Source of the DNA: JBKCUI01 sp052161625 | Lineage (GTDB): Bacteria > Planctomycetota > Planctomycetia > Pirellulales > Pirellulaceae | DNA: 64,000 bases | Direction: 5' to 3' (one strand) | Assembly (NCBI GenBank): GCA_052161625.1 | Contig: CP197412.1 | Shown here: in pieces, positions 24,728-33,348 of the stretch | How the letters are laid out: every line of letters begins with the position of its first letter | Position numbering within the stretch: position 1 is the stretch's first letter | Translations under genes and position numbers: made by a program | Notes under the pieces: model-generated | Told to the model about the DNA's origin: nothing | The model's input: the letters and a program-made list of their open reading frames with translations, nothing else | Databases searched by the model: none

Positions 24728-24942
24728 TCTCCGAACAGTTCCTCGCGAACGGACTCCCAGGGTTCCCCCTTGTGCGGTGCGGAAAAAAACGCTTCCTCGC
24801 GTCGCAAAAACTCTGCCTTGAGTTGTTCGGAGATTGGGGGCGGGCCGTCGATTGCCAAACGCTCCAGGACGGAATTCGCCAGAGCGAACTGGATTTCTTT
24901 GGGCAAGGCCTCGATAGCCGTCAGTAGTTCTTTTTGCGTCAT
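24724..24942 (-). CDS. Antitoxin of the addiction-module-component type, partner of the ParE-like toxin
   Basis: I place the start at ATG 24942 (MTQKELLTAIEALPKEIQFA), which matches the usual beginning of these small antitoxins. A longer frame reaches 24972. The product is 72 residues with the conserved helical LLTAIEALPKEIQFALANSVLERLA and a C-terminal acidic, Trp-containing tail (GEPWESVREELFGE) likely to wrap the toxin. It is first in the pair, as in most type II systems. Confidence 0.82.
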   Translation of the reverse strand: MTQKELLTAIEALPKEIQFALANSVLERLAIDGPPPISEQLKAEFLRREEAFFSAPHKGEPWESVREELFGE

Positions 24943-25370
24943 GTTTCCATCCGTTCTGATGTGACGGTTCATTCTACCCTGCGACTACTTCCTGGAGAAG
25001 CAATGTCGTTGGTATCGCTGATGCCATCAGATGAAAGACAGATTAATGGGAATCTCAAAGCAGGACCCCCAATAAGTTCACGAGGCCGTAGGTGTCGTCA
25101 AATGGAAACACCAAGCGATCTCTTCGAGCAGGGATGTACGGGAACGCCAAGTTTGTAAGTTCTTCTTGGGGAATGGTTTGCGAAAAGGAGGTTATCTCGC
25201 GAGCGGTTTGAACGAGGTGCGGTTCGCTCAACTTCTCTGTTTGCCACCTCTCGCAGAGCGAACTCTGTGAAACTGACCGCAGTAGGTTATTCAATCAAGC
25301 CGGTGTTTTGCAGCAACGCAAAACATCGACTTTTTGTATCTTCCCGCAATTTCTCGGGTCTCGCGCTGGA

Positions 25371-25408
25371 TCTCCCTTCGCCCCGCTTCGGGGAGAAAGG
25401 CCGGGGTA
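25371..25408. repeat. REP-like hairpin, copy 1
   Basis: CTCCCTTCGCCCCGCTTCGG, with a CCCCG-CTT-CGGGG stem, is followed by GGAGAAAGGCCGGGGT. A related copy occurs at 57326-57368. Similar GGGGAGAGGGCCGGGGTGAG strings are widespread dispersed repeats in many genomes. Confidence 0.55.
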
Positions 25409-25479
25409 AGCGACCGTCTAGTAAATAGGCAACAGTACCGATTCGAAAATCTAAAGGTTTACGAAGTCCTTACAGCGAT

Positions 25480-25520
25480 CCTCAGGGGCGCTGCCCCCGA
25501 ACCCCCGGGGTTTTTTGAGG
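25480..25520 (+). repeat. GC-rich hairpin followed by T6
   Basis: CCTCA at 25480 pairs with TGAGG at 25516. Inside are GGGGC-GCT-GCCCC and CCCCG/CGGGG pairings, followed by TTTTTT. It could work as a terminator, but no convincing gene lies upstream on this strand, so it may be another dispersed repeat. Confidence 0.45.
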
Positions 25521-25673
25521 CATGGCGCCGAAATCAACCCTTTGAGTTTTTTGAAACGAAACTTTTTCGAGAATTTTGGTGGCGATTGTCGAAATCCGTC
25601 GCTTGGATTCGTTATTTGTGTGACGACACGCTTTTTTGGATGTCGTGGACAACTCCATTTGGGAACGAAGAGA

Positions 25674-26027
25674 ATGAAGTTTGCGATTATGGTTTATGAA
25701 ACCGCTGAGGATTTTTCGAATCGATCAGATGCTGCTGCACAAGGCGAATATTGGGCGGCGTATTCCGCCTACTCGAAAGCTCTGACAGATGCTGGGGTTG
25801 CAGCAGGAGGAACGGCGTTGATGCCACCTGAAACCGCTACCAGCCTCCGTTCTCCTGAAGGGAAAAGGCATATCCAGGACGGACCATTCCTGGAGGCAAA
25901 GGAGCAGCTTGGGGGCATGTTCTTAATCGACGTTTCAGATCTCGACACGGCGCTCCAATGGGCAGCGAAATGTCCATCAGCAGCGACGGGTGGCGTCGAA
26001 GTTCGTCCAGTCTTGGAAATGGGTTAA
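25674..26027 (+). CDS. YCII/DGPF-domain protein, partner of an ECF42-type sigma factor
   Basis: The true start is ATG 25674 (MKFAIMVYETAEDF); the long frame upstream has no family similarity. The 117-residue protein shows the YCII-related fold: AYSKALTDAGVAAGGTALMP, DGPFLEAKEQLGGMFLIDV with the diagnostic DGPF, and an A-KCPSA-GGVEVRP end. DGPF proteins are the conserved neighbours of ECF42 sigma factors. The sigma gene follows 15 bp downstream. Confidence 0.88.
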   Translation: MKFAIMVYETAEDFSNRSDAAAQGEYWAAYSAYSKALTDAGVAAGGTALMPPETATSLRSPEGKRHIQDGPFLEAKEQLGGMFLIDVSDLDTALQWAAKCPSAATGGVEVRPVLEMG

Positions 26028-26042
26028 TCAGAAACGACTGTC

Positions 26043-27302
26043 ATGTCGCTAGCAAATCAAACGATCGAGCGAATAGGTCGGGAGTGCTATGGACGCCTGT
26101 TATCTATCCTAGCGGCCAGGTCAAACGATCTGGCTGCCGAAGAAGATGCCTTGTCCGAGGCATTCTCCGAAGCACTGAGTCGATGGCCAGAGGTAGGCAT
26201 ACCGGACAATCCCGAGGCGTGGTTGTTGACGACTGCACGTCGCAAGCGGCTCGATGGATTTCGACGTTCGATCATTCAACAACGTGCGATCGAACACATC
26301 GGCACTGCGATCGCGCTAGACGATGCACGTCGTAACCGTTCGCAGCGCGAGATGGGCTCCGACTCAGCAGTTGAGATACAGGATGAGCGATTGAAATTGA
26401 TGTTTGTGTGTGCTCACCCTGCCATGGATGAAGCCGTCCGAACGCCGTTGATGCTTCAATCACTCCTTGGGTTGGACGCAGCTCGTATCGCATCGTCCAT
26501 GCTGGTTGCGCCGTCGACGATGGGGCAAAGGTTAAGCCGCGCTAAGCGAAAGATCCGCGATGCGAAGATTCCGTTCCAAATACCTAACAGGGAAGAGCTA
26601 GACACCAGGCTGGCTTCGGTGCTCGAAGCAATTTATGCCGCATACGGATTGGGGTGGGAGGATCCGAGTTGCACTTCCGACGCGTCCACAAACCTAACTT
26701 CCGAAGCAATTTGGCTTGCAAGAACGACCATGGAGCTTCTGCCAAACCGTCCTGAAACGCTCGGCCTACTGTCACTCATGTTGTTTTGCGATGCTCGAGC
26801 ATCTGCCAGGAGAGATGATTTCGATCGATACATTCCCTTCGAAAAGCAATCACTGGACCAATGGGATGTTAGGAAAATTGAAGAAGCAGAGACGTTGCTT
26901 CGGCAAGCGTCGAAGATGGGCGAGGTTGGTCCGTTCCAACTCGAAGCGGCAATTCAATCTGCGCACACGTTTCGTCGCATTACAGGTCATAACAATTGGA
27001 ATGAGATTCTTCATCTGTATGAAGGTCTGATTCGCTACTGTAAGACTTTCGGTGCATTGATTGGCCGCGCATTGGCTTTGGCTGAGATTGATGGCCCTCA
27101 AGCGGCGCTTTTGCAGCTTGATTGCTTGGATTGTGAGCGAGTGAAATCGCATTTGCCATATTGGGCTGCAAGAGCCGAGCTATTGTCGAGGTCCGGTCGT
27201 CTTGCAGAAGCCATGGAAGCGTTTCGTCGAGCAATCGGACTGGCCAATGATCCGGCAGTACGTTCCTTTCTACAAGAGCGTTCGAAACAATCCATCGCGT
27301 GA
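26043..27302 (+). CDS. ECF42-type RNA polymerase sigma factor with C-terminal TPR-like extension
   Basis: The 419-residue protein is about twice the size of a normal ECF factor. Region 2 is at about 1-80 (AEEDALSEAFSEALSRWPEV, PEAWLLTTARRKRLDGFRR). Region 4 is at about 130-185 (AARIASSMLVAPSTMGQRLSRAKRKIRDA). A long C-terminal helical extension ends in TPR-like repeats (LPYWAARAELLSRSGRLAEA). This is the ECF42 layout, where the extension is required for activity and no anti-sigma factor is present. It is coupled to the YCII gene just upstream. Confidence 0.9.
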   Translation: MSLANQTIERIGRECYGRLLSILAARSNDLAAEEDALSEAFSEALSRWPEVGIPDNPEAWLLTTARRKRLDGFRRSIIQQRAIEHIGTAIALDDARRNRSQREMGSDSAVEIQDERLKLMFVCAHPAMDEAVRTPLMLQSLLGLDAARIASSMLVAPSTMGQRLSRAKRKIRDAKIPFQIPNREELDTRLASVLEAIYAAYGLGWEDPSCTSDASTNLTSEAIWLARTTMELLPNRPETLGLLSLMLFCDARASARRDDFDRYIPFEKQSLDQWDVRKIEEAETLLRQASKMGEVGPFQLEAAIQSAHTFRRITGHNNWNEILHLYEGLIRYCKTFGALIGRALALAEIDGPQAALLQLDCLDCERVKSHLPYWAARAELLSRSGRLAEAMEAFRRAIGLANDPAVRSFLQERSKQSIA

Positions 27303-27427
27303 TCGAGATTGATTTGTTGCAATTATCAAAACACAACAATGGCGAAAGGAACGCTTGGATGCGATAGGTTCATCGAATTTTTCTGGCGAAGTGACAGTCA
27401 GAAATGGACCTACCAATCGATCTACGG

Positions 27428-27447
27428 CATCCGCGAAGACGCGGATG
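27428..27447. repeat. Perfect 8-bp hairpin
   Basis: CATCCGCG-AAGA-CGCGGATG lies in the gap between the sigma gene and the ArsR gene. No T-run follows. It may be a weak terminator or a protein-binding palindrome. Confidence 0.5.
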
Positions 27448-27594
27448 AGTCTCGAACCCAGACACATGGTCTCCGATCCAGCCAGCCGGCCAGTTGTATG
27501 CAGAGATTCGTTTCATTTCCGCCGCGATTCAAAAACGGTCTTCAGTCGCCTAAACCGCACTTGACATATGCTGTTATGGGAATATGATTGCGGT

Positions 27595-27942
27595 ATGCCT
27601 CCAACACCGACCACTAACGACATCTTTAGCGCGATTGCTGAACCGAATCGACGAGAGCTTGTATCGCTCTTGGCTCGGCGTGGCCCGATGGCCGTGGGTG
27701 ACATCGTTGAGGCGACAGAGCTCTCACAGTCTTCGGTTTCTAAACACTTGGGCGTGCTCTTGGAAGTAGGCGTCGTGTCGGTCGATCGGCAGGGTAAACA
27801 GCGGATCTACAAACTGGAGGCCGCTGAATTGAAATCCGTGTATGACTGGGCCAAGGGCTTTGAAGCACTTTGGGATCACCAACTGGCACGAATCAAGGCT
27901 CGAGCAGAATCCCGCGCTGCTGCCGCTCGCAAGAACAACTAA
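27595..27942 (+). CDS. ArsR-family (SRPBCC-associated) transcriptional regulator
   Basis: I start it at ATG 27595 (MPPTPTTNDIFSAIAEPNRR). The 115-residue protein is a winged helix: LVSLLARRGPMAVGDIVEAT, the recognition helix LSQSSVSKHLGVLLEVGVVS, then the wing GKQRIYKLEAAELKSVYDW. This subtype lacks metal-binding cysteines and is regularly paired with SRPBCC (AHSA1-like) proteins, as here 25 bp downstream. It is probably the autoregulator of the four-gene operon 27595-29548. Confidence 0.9.
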   Translation: MPPTPTTNDIFSAIAEPNRRELVSLLARRGPMAVGDIVEATELSQSSVSKHLGVLLEVGVVSVDRQGKQRIYKLEAAELKSVYDWAKGFEALWDHQLARIKARAESRAAAARKNN

Positions 27943-27967
27943 CTAATCTCTTTCCTTTGGAGTAGTG

Positions 27968-28435
27968 ATGGTCGACCGCGCTGAACCACAGAATAGCTTT
28001 AGGACTTTTGTAATAGAACGAGTTGTCGAGATCGATGCTCCAATCGAATTCGCATATGAGGCGATTCTCGATCAACTAGGGACAGATTGCGAGATGCCTG
28101 GCGGTAAGGCGTTTCCGATGCAATTGGAATCTTGGCCGGGAGGTAGATGGTTCCGCGACCTCGGTAATTGTACTGGACATCTTTGGGGGCACGTCCAGGT
28201 CATCAAGCCGCCGACGTTAGTCGAAATCACAGGGCCTTTGATGATGTCCTGTGCCGCTAACAATCACCTCTCGTATCGACTCAGCAGTGAGGGTACTGCG
28301 AGCAAGTTGACCTTTCGCCATCAGGCGGCTGGTTTACTCGATACCGAACTTCTCGATGGACTTTCCTCGGGGTGGGAGTATTGGATTGAGCGCGTCCGCA
28401 AACTAGCGGTCATGAAAGCGGAGAGCGCGAAATGA
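27968..28435 (+). CDS. SRPBCC/AHSA1-domain protein
   Basis: The 155-residue protein has an SRPBCC (START-like) fold: FVIERVVEIDAPIEFAYEAI at the N-terminus, PMQLESWPGGRWFRDLGN, GHLWGHVQVIKPPTLVEITG and the C-terminal helix LLDGLSSGWEYWIERVRKLA. It probably binds a hydrophobic ligand. Start at ATG 27968, as the preceding ATG at 27965 is one codon earlier. The stop overlaps the next gene by 4 bp. Confidence 0.87.
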   Translation: MVDRAEPQNSFRTFVIERVVEIDAPIEFAYEAILDQLGTDCEMPGGKAFPMQLESWPGGRWFRDLGNCTGHLWGHVQVIKPPTLVEITGPLMMSCAANNHLSYRLSSEGTASKLTFRHQAAGLLDTELLDGLSSGWEYWIERVRKLAVMKAESAK

Positions 28436-28746
28436 GTTGCTGCAAGAAGAAGTCATCGCTTGGGAATCGAACGTGGGTTGCTGGGGGAATTGCTGCATTG
28501 CAATGGATTCTTCCTAGCCTTGCTCTGGCGTTTATCCCCAAGTGCCCGGCCTGTGCGGCCGCATACATTGCTCTATGGACGGGACTTGGTGTGAGCTTCG
28601 CGTCTGCAACTTATTTACGGTGGACCTTGATCGGGATATTCGTCGCATCCTTGGCGGTTGCCGCATGGATGCAGCTTGGCGTTCTTCAAAAGATTCTTTT
28701 GGTACTTTTTAAGCTAACTACTTGGAGAAAGAAACATGCAACGTGA
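28432..28746 (+). CDS. Small membrane protein with Cys motifs
   Basis: The 104-residue protein starts MSCCKKKSS and has three or four predicted helices. The first hydrophobic stretch (about 15-34) ends in a lumenal FIPKCPACAAAYIALW, a CPxC motif, followed by ATYLRWTLIGIFVASLAVAA and LQKILLVLFK. The Cys pairs at the N-terminus and in the loop suggest metal binding or thiol relay, but I do not recognise a named family. It overlaps the upstream gene by 4 bp and the downstream gene by 11 bp, so it is tightly coupled in the operon. Confidence 0.7.
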   Translation: MSCCKKKSSLGNRTWVAGGIAALQWILPSLALAFIPKCPACAAAYIALWTGLGVSFASATYLRWTLIGIFVASLAVAAWMQLGVLQKILLVLFKLTTWRKKHAT

Positions 28747-29548
28747 AATCGTAAGTCGAGATGCTTGGATTGAAGCGAGGAAAGAGTTGCTAGAATCCGA
28801 GAAGGAGCTAACACGTCGTAGCGACGAAGTTGCCAAACAGCGTCTTCAATTGCCATGTGTACGCATCGACAAGGTGTATCCATTCGAAACTGAGAGTGGT
28901 GCTTCAACGCTTGCCGATTTGTTTCAGGGCCGAAGTCAACTGATGATTTACCATTTCATGTATGGCCCTGCGTACGAAGCGGGATGTGTCTCGTGTTCTG
29001 CAATCGCTGATGCGTTTAACGGGTTGCACTCGCACCTCGCTGGTCACGACGTAACGTTGTGCGCTGTGTCGAGCGCACCAATGGCGAAGCTAGTCGCCTA
29101 TAAGAAGCGGATGGGATGGACTTTTCCGTGGGCCTCCTCAAGTGCTAGCGACTTTAATCAAGATTTCGGTGTGGGGTTCACCGAACAGCAGCAATTCGAT
29201 ATTGGGCTCAACTACAATTATCGAGACGAGCCAGTTTGGCTCAAGCGAACCGATGAAGGCGCGGACAGCCAAATGCAAAACTCGCCCGTCGGAATCAACG
29301 CCTTGATGACAGGAACGGATATTGCAACTTACACGCGAGAGCGTCCTGGCATGAGCGCATTCCAAATCGACGACGGAACCATCTACCACACGTATTCGAC
29401 TTTCGCACGCGGATTGGATGTTCTGTGGTCCCAATATCAATGGCTCGACCGCGCACCCAAGGGCCGTAACGAAACCACCGTTTGGTGGCGAAGGCATGAT
29501 GAGTACGCGAAGTCTCAAGTCAACTCCACTTGCTGTTGCAAGTCTTAG
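28736..29548 (+). CDS. DUF899 thioredoxin-like protein with Cys-rich tail
   Basis: The 270-residue protein matches DUF899: the N-terminal helix WIEARKELLESEKELTRRSD, LADLFQGRSQLMIYHFMYGP, the CVSCSAIADAF motif, LCAVSSAPMAKLVAYKKRMG and WTFPWASSSASDFNQDFGV, with a DGTIYHTYSTFARGLD end. The fold is thioredoxin-like and the family is of unknown function. The last eight residues, STCCCKS, hold three adjacent cysteines, which fits metal or sulfur handling shared with the membrane protein just upstream. Confidence 0.9.
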   Translation: MQREIVSRDAWIEARKELLESEKELTRRSDEVAKQRLQLPCVRIDKVYPFETESGASTLADLFQGRSQLMIYHFMYGPAYEAGCVSCSAIADAFNGLHSHLAGHDVTLCAVSSAPMAKLVAYKKRMGWTFPWASSSASDFNQDFGVGFTEQQQFDIGLNYNYRDEPVWLKRTDEGADSQMQNSPVGINALMTGTDIATYTRERPGMSAFQIDDGTIYHTYSTFARGLDVLWSQYQWLDRAPKGRNETTVWWRRHDEYAKSQVNSTCCCKS

Positions 29549-29618
29549 GAGTTCGTTGACAGTTGAAACGCCATAATCAAATTAAGTTCGATCATGCTGA
29601 TTGCCAAGTGGTCGAATT

Positions 29619-29985
29619 GCAAGGAATATCGCGAATCACGAGTTCCATGAAGCAGGGGACGACGCCTATGAAACAGCTCGAAACATCGTTTCGACTTTGG
29701 CGGAACGCGGTATCCGCGCGGTCAATCCGCCCATGGCGTTTCCAATGGAGGTCGAGCGATTCCCTGAAAAGATGTGGGCCATCTCGTTCAAGCCTCTCGC
29801 CGTTGCGGCGGGACTCGGGCGCTACTTGATGTCGCCGTCTCAGAGGAGTCACGGCCAATTGACTACAACCCCTGCGTCCATTGCAAGTTGTGTGTGGCTG
29901 CCTGCCCTGTCGGTGCGATCTCTTCCGACGGAGAGTTCAACTTTTCGACCTGCCCTGCTCACAGCTATCGTGAATTCATGAGCGG
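29619..29985 (+). pseudogene. 4Fe-4S oxidoreductase relic (QueG / dehalogenase-like), deleted and frameshifted
   Basis: One frame reads HEFHEAGDDAYETARNIV and AVNPPMAFPMEVERFPEKMW up to VAAGLG. The other frame then takes over with VSEESRPIDYNPCVHCKLCV, AACPVGAISSDGEF and STCPAHSYREFMSG. The segment that normally joins them (about 20 residues around MGTHRNVIHP-type sequence) is gone, as are the N- and C-terminal ends. One cluster motif (CxxCxxxCP) survives. It is a dead gene trailing the DUF899 operon. Confidence 0.65.
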
Positions 29986-30173
29986 CTTACTAATCTGCAT
30001 ATTCGATACATCCGGAATATATTCGCGTTTGAATGGTGAAGACGATCGGGGGGAGGATGAATGTTCCCGCTGGATCAAATCAAAGTGCTACGGTTTCGGC
30101 GTAGCGAGGCTGGTGATGTCCAGTGCATACGACTTCCAGGTCCACTGTTTGTTTCAAGTGAGTGATACACATC

Positions 30174-31121
30174 ATGGTAAATAAATTCATCCCTACCATT
30201 ATTTTCGTTTTTGTTAGTGCGATGTCGGGTGTCGTATTTGGGCAGTCTCAAGCCGAGGATGCCAAGCTCCTCCGAGACATGGCGAAAAAGTATCAATCTG
30301 CTTGGGATAAAGCCTCTCAGGAACCTGATGCGTTTATCGCTATCGTACGTGAACATGCAGGTGATGTCGTAATTATGAAAAACATCGTTGGCAGGTATAA
30401 ATCAGAGATCGAATCGAAATCGGACTTAGGGAAAAGTATTCAAAGCGCAGCAAAGGGTGCAACGGTTGGAATATCCGCCTTTACCGATGGAGCTCAAGAC
30501 TTTGCCAAGACGTTTCAGGAGCGATTCAGGGATCTGATTCAAAGGGCGAAGTCTGATGCTGCCTCAGCCGAGTCGGAGAAGACACCTGGATATTACGATT
30601 CGGCACTGCGACAACTTGCTACTGCTGAATGGATGCTGACAATCTTGGTTGCCTTCAATGGGGAGAAGGATCCTACAGCAATTATGCTTGGAGAACAGCT
30701 TGCGAAATTGACTGAAGAGTACAAAACGAGTCATGCGAAATTGGTGAGGGAGACCCAGAGAACTGCCAAGGCTCCAGAAGAGCGTTATCAAGGCACCGAT
30801 TTGGAGGTTTTACGACGAGATGTTACGGCGGCGTGGAAAAAGAAGTATCCAAACGACAAGCTCTTGGCTGTGGTATTTGATCAGGCAGAATGGAAAATTA
30901 ATCGGCTTTCTCGCTGGAATTCGGCTACCAAAAGCTGGGACCACGTAGATAAGTCTGCTTTGGAATTGACCGTCATCGTTGAACGCGATTCCAACTCGGC
31001 GTTGTTGCATGCCGCGTTCGTTAACAAAGACAATCCTACTGGAAACATATCATATGGAATCGATACAAAAGGCTCCGCGTTTGTGACAGATACGATTGAT
31101 CGGAGATCACTCGGGAAGTAA
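30174..31121 (+). CDS. Exported helical protein of unknown function
   Basis: Start at ATG 30174 (MVNKFIPTIIFVFVSAMSG), giving a signal peptide cleaved near VFGQS. The mature 290 residues are strongly helical and charged, with coiled-coil-like stretches (LLRDMAKKYQSAWDKASQE, LGEQLAKLTEEYKTSHAKLV), and a C-terminal strand-rich end (SNSALLHAAFVNKDN, GSAFVTDTI). No family is recognised. It is followed 55 bp later by a membrane protein on the same strand, so they may be cotranscribed. Confidence 0.65.
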   Translation: MVNKFIPTIIFVFVSAMSGVVFGQSQAEDAKLLRDMAKKYQSAWDKASQEPDAFIAIVREHAGDVVIMKNIVGRYKSEIESKSDLGKSIQSAAKGATVGISAFTDGAQDFAKTFQERFRDLIQRAKSDAASAESEKTPGYYDSALRQLATAEWMLTILVAFNGEKDPTAIMLGEQLAKLTEEYKTSHAKLVRETQRTAKAPEERYQGTDLEVLRRDVTAAWKKKYPNDKLLAVVFDQAEWKINRLSRWNSATKSWDHVDKSALELTVIVERDSNSALLHAAFVNKDNPTGNISYGIDTKGSAFVTDTIDRRSLGK

Positions 31122-31176
31122 CGGTCGCGAGTCACCGATCCGATGGTTGCTGAATCCAATCAAGCGAGGTTCCGGA

Positions 31177-32049
31177 ATGATAGAGCTCGATTACCGGAAG
31201 CCAGGACCCTCTTGGCTTGCACTTCGGTTGTGGTTCTTCTTGGTGGGGTGGATCGGCTTTCATCTTTACTTCGCCATTCTCTGCCCCATGCTGAGCTTAT
31301 TACGCTACGAGAACGATGGAGCTGGCACCTGGCTTTTCGCATTTAGTTTGATAGGCTTTGTGGCATTCCTCACCCTTGTTTTACTGTTGATCGTAAAGAC
31401 AGCCTTCCTGCATTCGTTTCTTGACCAAATCGTCCTCGTCGTCATCTGGTTCTTCGTTGGCTTGTTAGGGGTTCCGTATGTTGGAATTAAGTTGCTTGCG
31501 TGGCGTCATTTAACAACAGCCCCTGTTGTAACCGTCGACAACGGTCACGCTCAAACGTGGGATAAGGACTCCTTCTACAAGTTAGTCGGGTTTGAACAGT
31601 TGTCCGGGTCGCAGATTGAGAGTTTTGTGAAGCGATTCAGTCGCAATCCACGAAGTGGGCATACTTACGCATCGAATCAACGGTATTGGGTTTGTCCGAT
31701 CAAGGATCTTGCAGGTAGTGAGTCGACGATCAACCTCTTTATGGTCAACACCGACGGGCTGGGTGCATCTGAAAAGTATTCATCCGCTCTGGTCTCCAAG
31801 ATTGAGAGCAATCCAAGATCTATTGCCATTTATGATGACTTAGCGAAAAAAGTTCTTCAGAACGGCGAAGAAGTCGAGTCTAAATCGAGGGTATACCTTG
31901 GATTCTTCGATTTGGCATTGCGAGTCAGAGAGTATCAGTACTGGTCACTTGGCAGCTATCTGACTTTGACCACTTTTTGGCTTTTTTGCTGCCTTGCACT
32001 TTCTCGGCGAGACAGGGGCGCTACTGCAACCAGCCAATTCTTAGCCTAA
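31177..32049 (+). CDS. Membrane protein of unknown function
   Basis: I start it at ATG 31177 (MIELDYRKPGPSWLALRLWF); the longer frame from 31096 overlaps the previous gene and adds a non-hydrophobic leader. The 290-residue protein has three or four N-terminal helices (about 15-115), an extramembrane domain (residues of about 130-250, e.g. KDSFYKLVGFEQLSGSQIES), and a last helix near the C-terminus (YLTLTTFWLFCCLALSRRD). No family is identified. Confidence 0.65.
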   Translation: MIELDYRKPGPSWLALRLWFFLVGWIGFHLYFAILCPMLSLLRYENDGAGTWLFAFSLIGFVAFLTLVLLLIVKTAFLHSFLDQIVLVVIWFFVGLLGVPYVGIKLLAWRHLTTAPVVTVDNGHAQTWDKDSFYKLVGFEQLSGSQIESFVKRFSRNPRSGHTYASNQRYWVCPIKDLAGSESTINLFMVNTDGLGASEKYSSALVSKIESNPRSIAIYDDLAKKVLQNGEEVESKSRVYLGFFDLALRVREYQYWSLGSYLTLTTFWLFCCLALSRRDRGATATSQFLA

Positions 32050-32079
32050 TGGGATGCGATGGCCCGAACCGAGTGAAGT

Positions 32080-33348
32080 CTAGTGACGCATGGAGATGCC
32101 AAAGCTCAGCAGGTCAGCACTGACTCGATTTGTGACCGAGGTTCCTGGAATCGCTCCGAATACTGGAGAGACAATGCTGCCTTGCTCTTCCGCTTCGAAG
32201 TAATGCGAATAGGCGACGTTAAGGGACACATGCTGGCAAACACTATAGGAACCACCAACGCTATAGATATGTTCGTACAGCAATGGCGCAGGGATATTCA
32301 CAGAGTTATTGCTGGATTGAATTGGGCTCTGATTGTACGAATACCCAGTGCGAATCGTAAAGCGATCACTAAAGCGCCGCTGAATACCAAAAGCGGTTGC
32401 AAAAACACTTCTCCAGCCGAGGCCTGGTAAGCTGCCGTCAGGTCTGAATTGAGCTGCATCCCCCAAGCCATCCGCATTGGCATAGTCAATGAATCGCCCA
32501 TCCAGTGCAAAAACCCAATTCTCCAGACCGGTATATGCTGTACCAATCGAGAGTATCATGGGCAAATCCACATGCGCGGTGAAATTTCTTGGCATCCCAT
32601 TTTGATCTTGTCCGGCAAACTCGAATTGATCCATCCACGTAGGACTCTTGATCGATGCCCCCAAATTCCATCCACGATCACCGATATAGTAGACCCCTGT
32701 TTGAACCCCGCACCCAAACTGATAGTGGCTGGCTCGCCCAGAAGGATAGGATCCATCGGAGTTCGCAGATGTGAACACAAATGGCTCTACGCCTAATTGG
32801 CCAAGCGCGAGATTTGGTCCCGCAGCAATACAAAATTGTTCATTGATCGCATACGAAACAACGGGCGAGATTTGCAGGAACGATGCTTCTGAACTAACGG
32901 CCCCTAAACCTAAGGGCTGAGGCGAAAGCACGGGGTTGGTCGGATCTATCGGCAGCGTGGTTTTGAAGCCAGCGATTGAGTTCACTCCTAAACCAATCGT
33001 TATCGGCGAGTCGCCATTTCGATGCACCCATCCGAAATTCGGTATAGGGAAAGTACCAGCATCCCCCTCCGTTTGTCCTGAGAAAGGTCCGAATGTCGAT
33101 TGGACCTCATGTTCGATAGATAGGAGATCGAGCCCAACCTCCAGTTCCCCGTTTGCCATGCCACTGATCGATGCAGGATTCCAGTAGATCGCACTGATCG
33201 CGCTGATGGGGGCTGCGGTCGATGCGCCACCCATTGAACGATGTACTGGACCAGCAGCCGACAGGATTGCTCCTTGCCCAAAACTGAGTTGTGACTGCAT
33301 CATCACGAACAGGGCGGCAATAGCCAATCTAACGGCATCGTGGTTCAT
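32080..33348 (-). CDS. FadL/OmpP1/TodX-type outer-membrane transport protein
   Basis: The 422-residue protein has a signal peptide ending near SFGQG and the family hallmark N-terminal hatch: GGASTAAPISAISAIYWNPA. Beta strands alternate through the rest (ITIGLGVNSIAGFKTTLP, YQFGCGVQTGVYYIGDRGWN), ending in an aromatic-poor VSADLLSFGISMRH. FadL proteins pass long-chain fatty acids or hydrocarbons through the outer membrane. A lipid-like synthase locus lies 2.3 kb away on the same strand, which may be meaningful but is not proof of a link. Confidence 0.83.
   Translation of the reverse strand: MNHDAVRLAIAALFVMMQSQLSFGQGAILSAAGPVHRSMGGASTAAPISAISAIYWNPASISGMANGELEVGLDLLSIEHEVQSTFGPFSGQTEGDAGTFPIPNFGWVHRNGDSPITIGLGVNSIAGFKTTLPIDPTNPVLSPQPLGLGAVSSEASFLQISPVVSYAINEQFCIAAGPNLALGQLGVEPFVFTSANSDGSYPSGRASHYQFGCGVQTGVYYIGDRGWNLGASIKSPTWMDQFEFAGQDQNGMPRNFTAHVDLPMILSIGTAYTGLENWVFALDGRFIDYANADGLGDAAQFRPDGSLPGLGWRSVFATAFGIQRRFSDRFTIRTGYSYNQSPIQSSNNSVNIPAPLLYEHIYSVGGSYSVCQHVSLNVAYSHYFEAEEQGSIVSPVFGAIPGTSVTNRVSADLLSFGISMRH

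Larger units (their letters stand above)
24973..25673. other. Intergenic region with REP-like and hairpin sequences
   Basis: No intact gene. A minus-strand frame at 25055-25294 ends in IPARRDRLVFPFDDTYGLVN and could be the end of a lost gene, but it has no family I recognise. The region carries the two structured repeats listed at 25371-25408 and 25480-25520. Confidence 0.4.
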
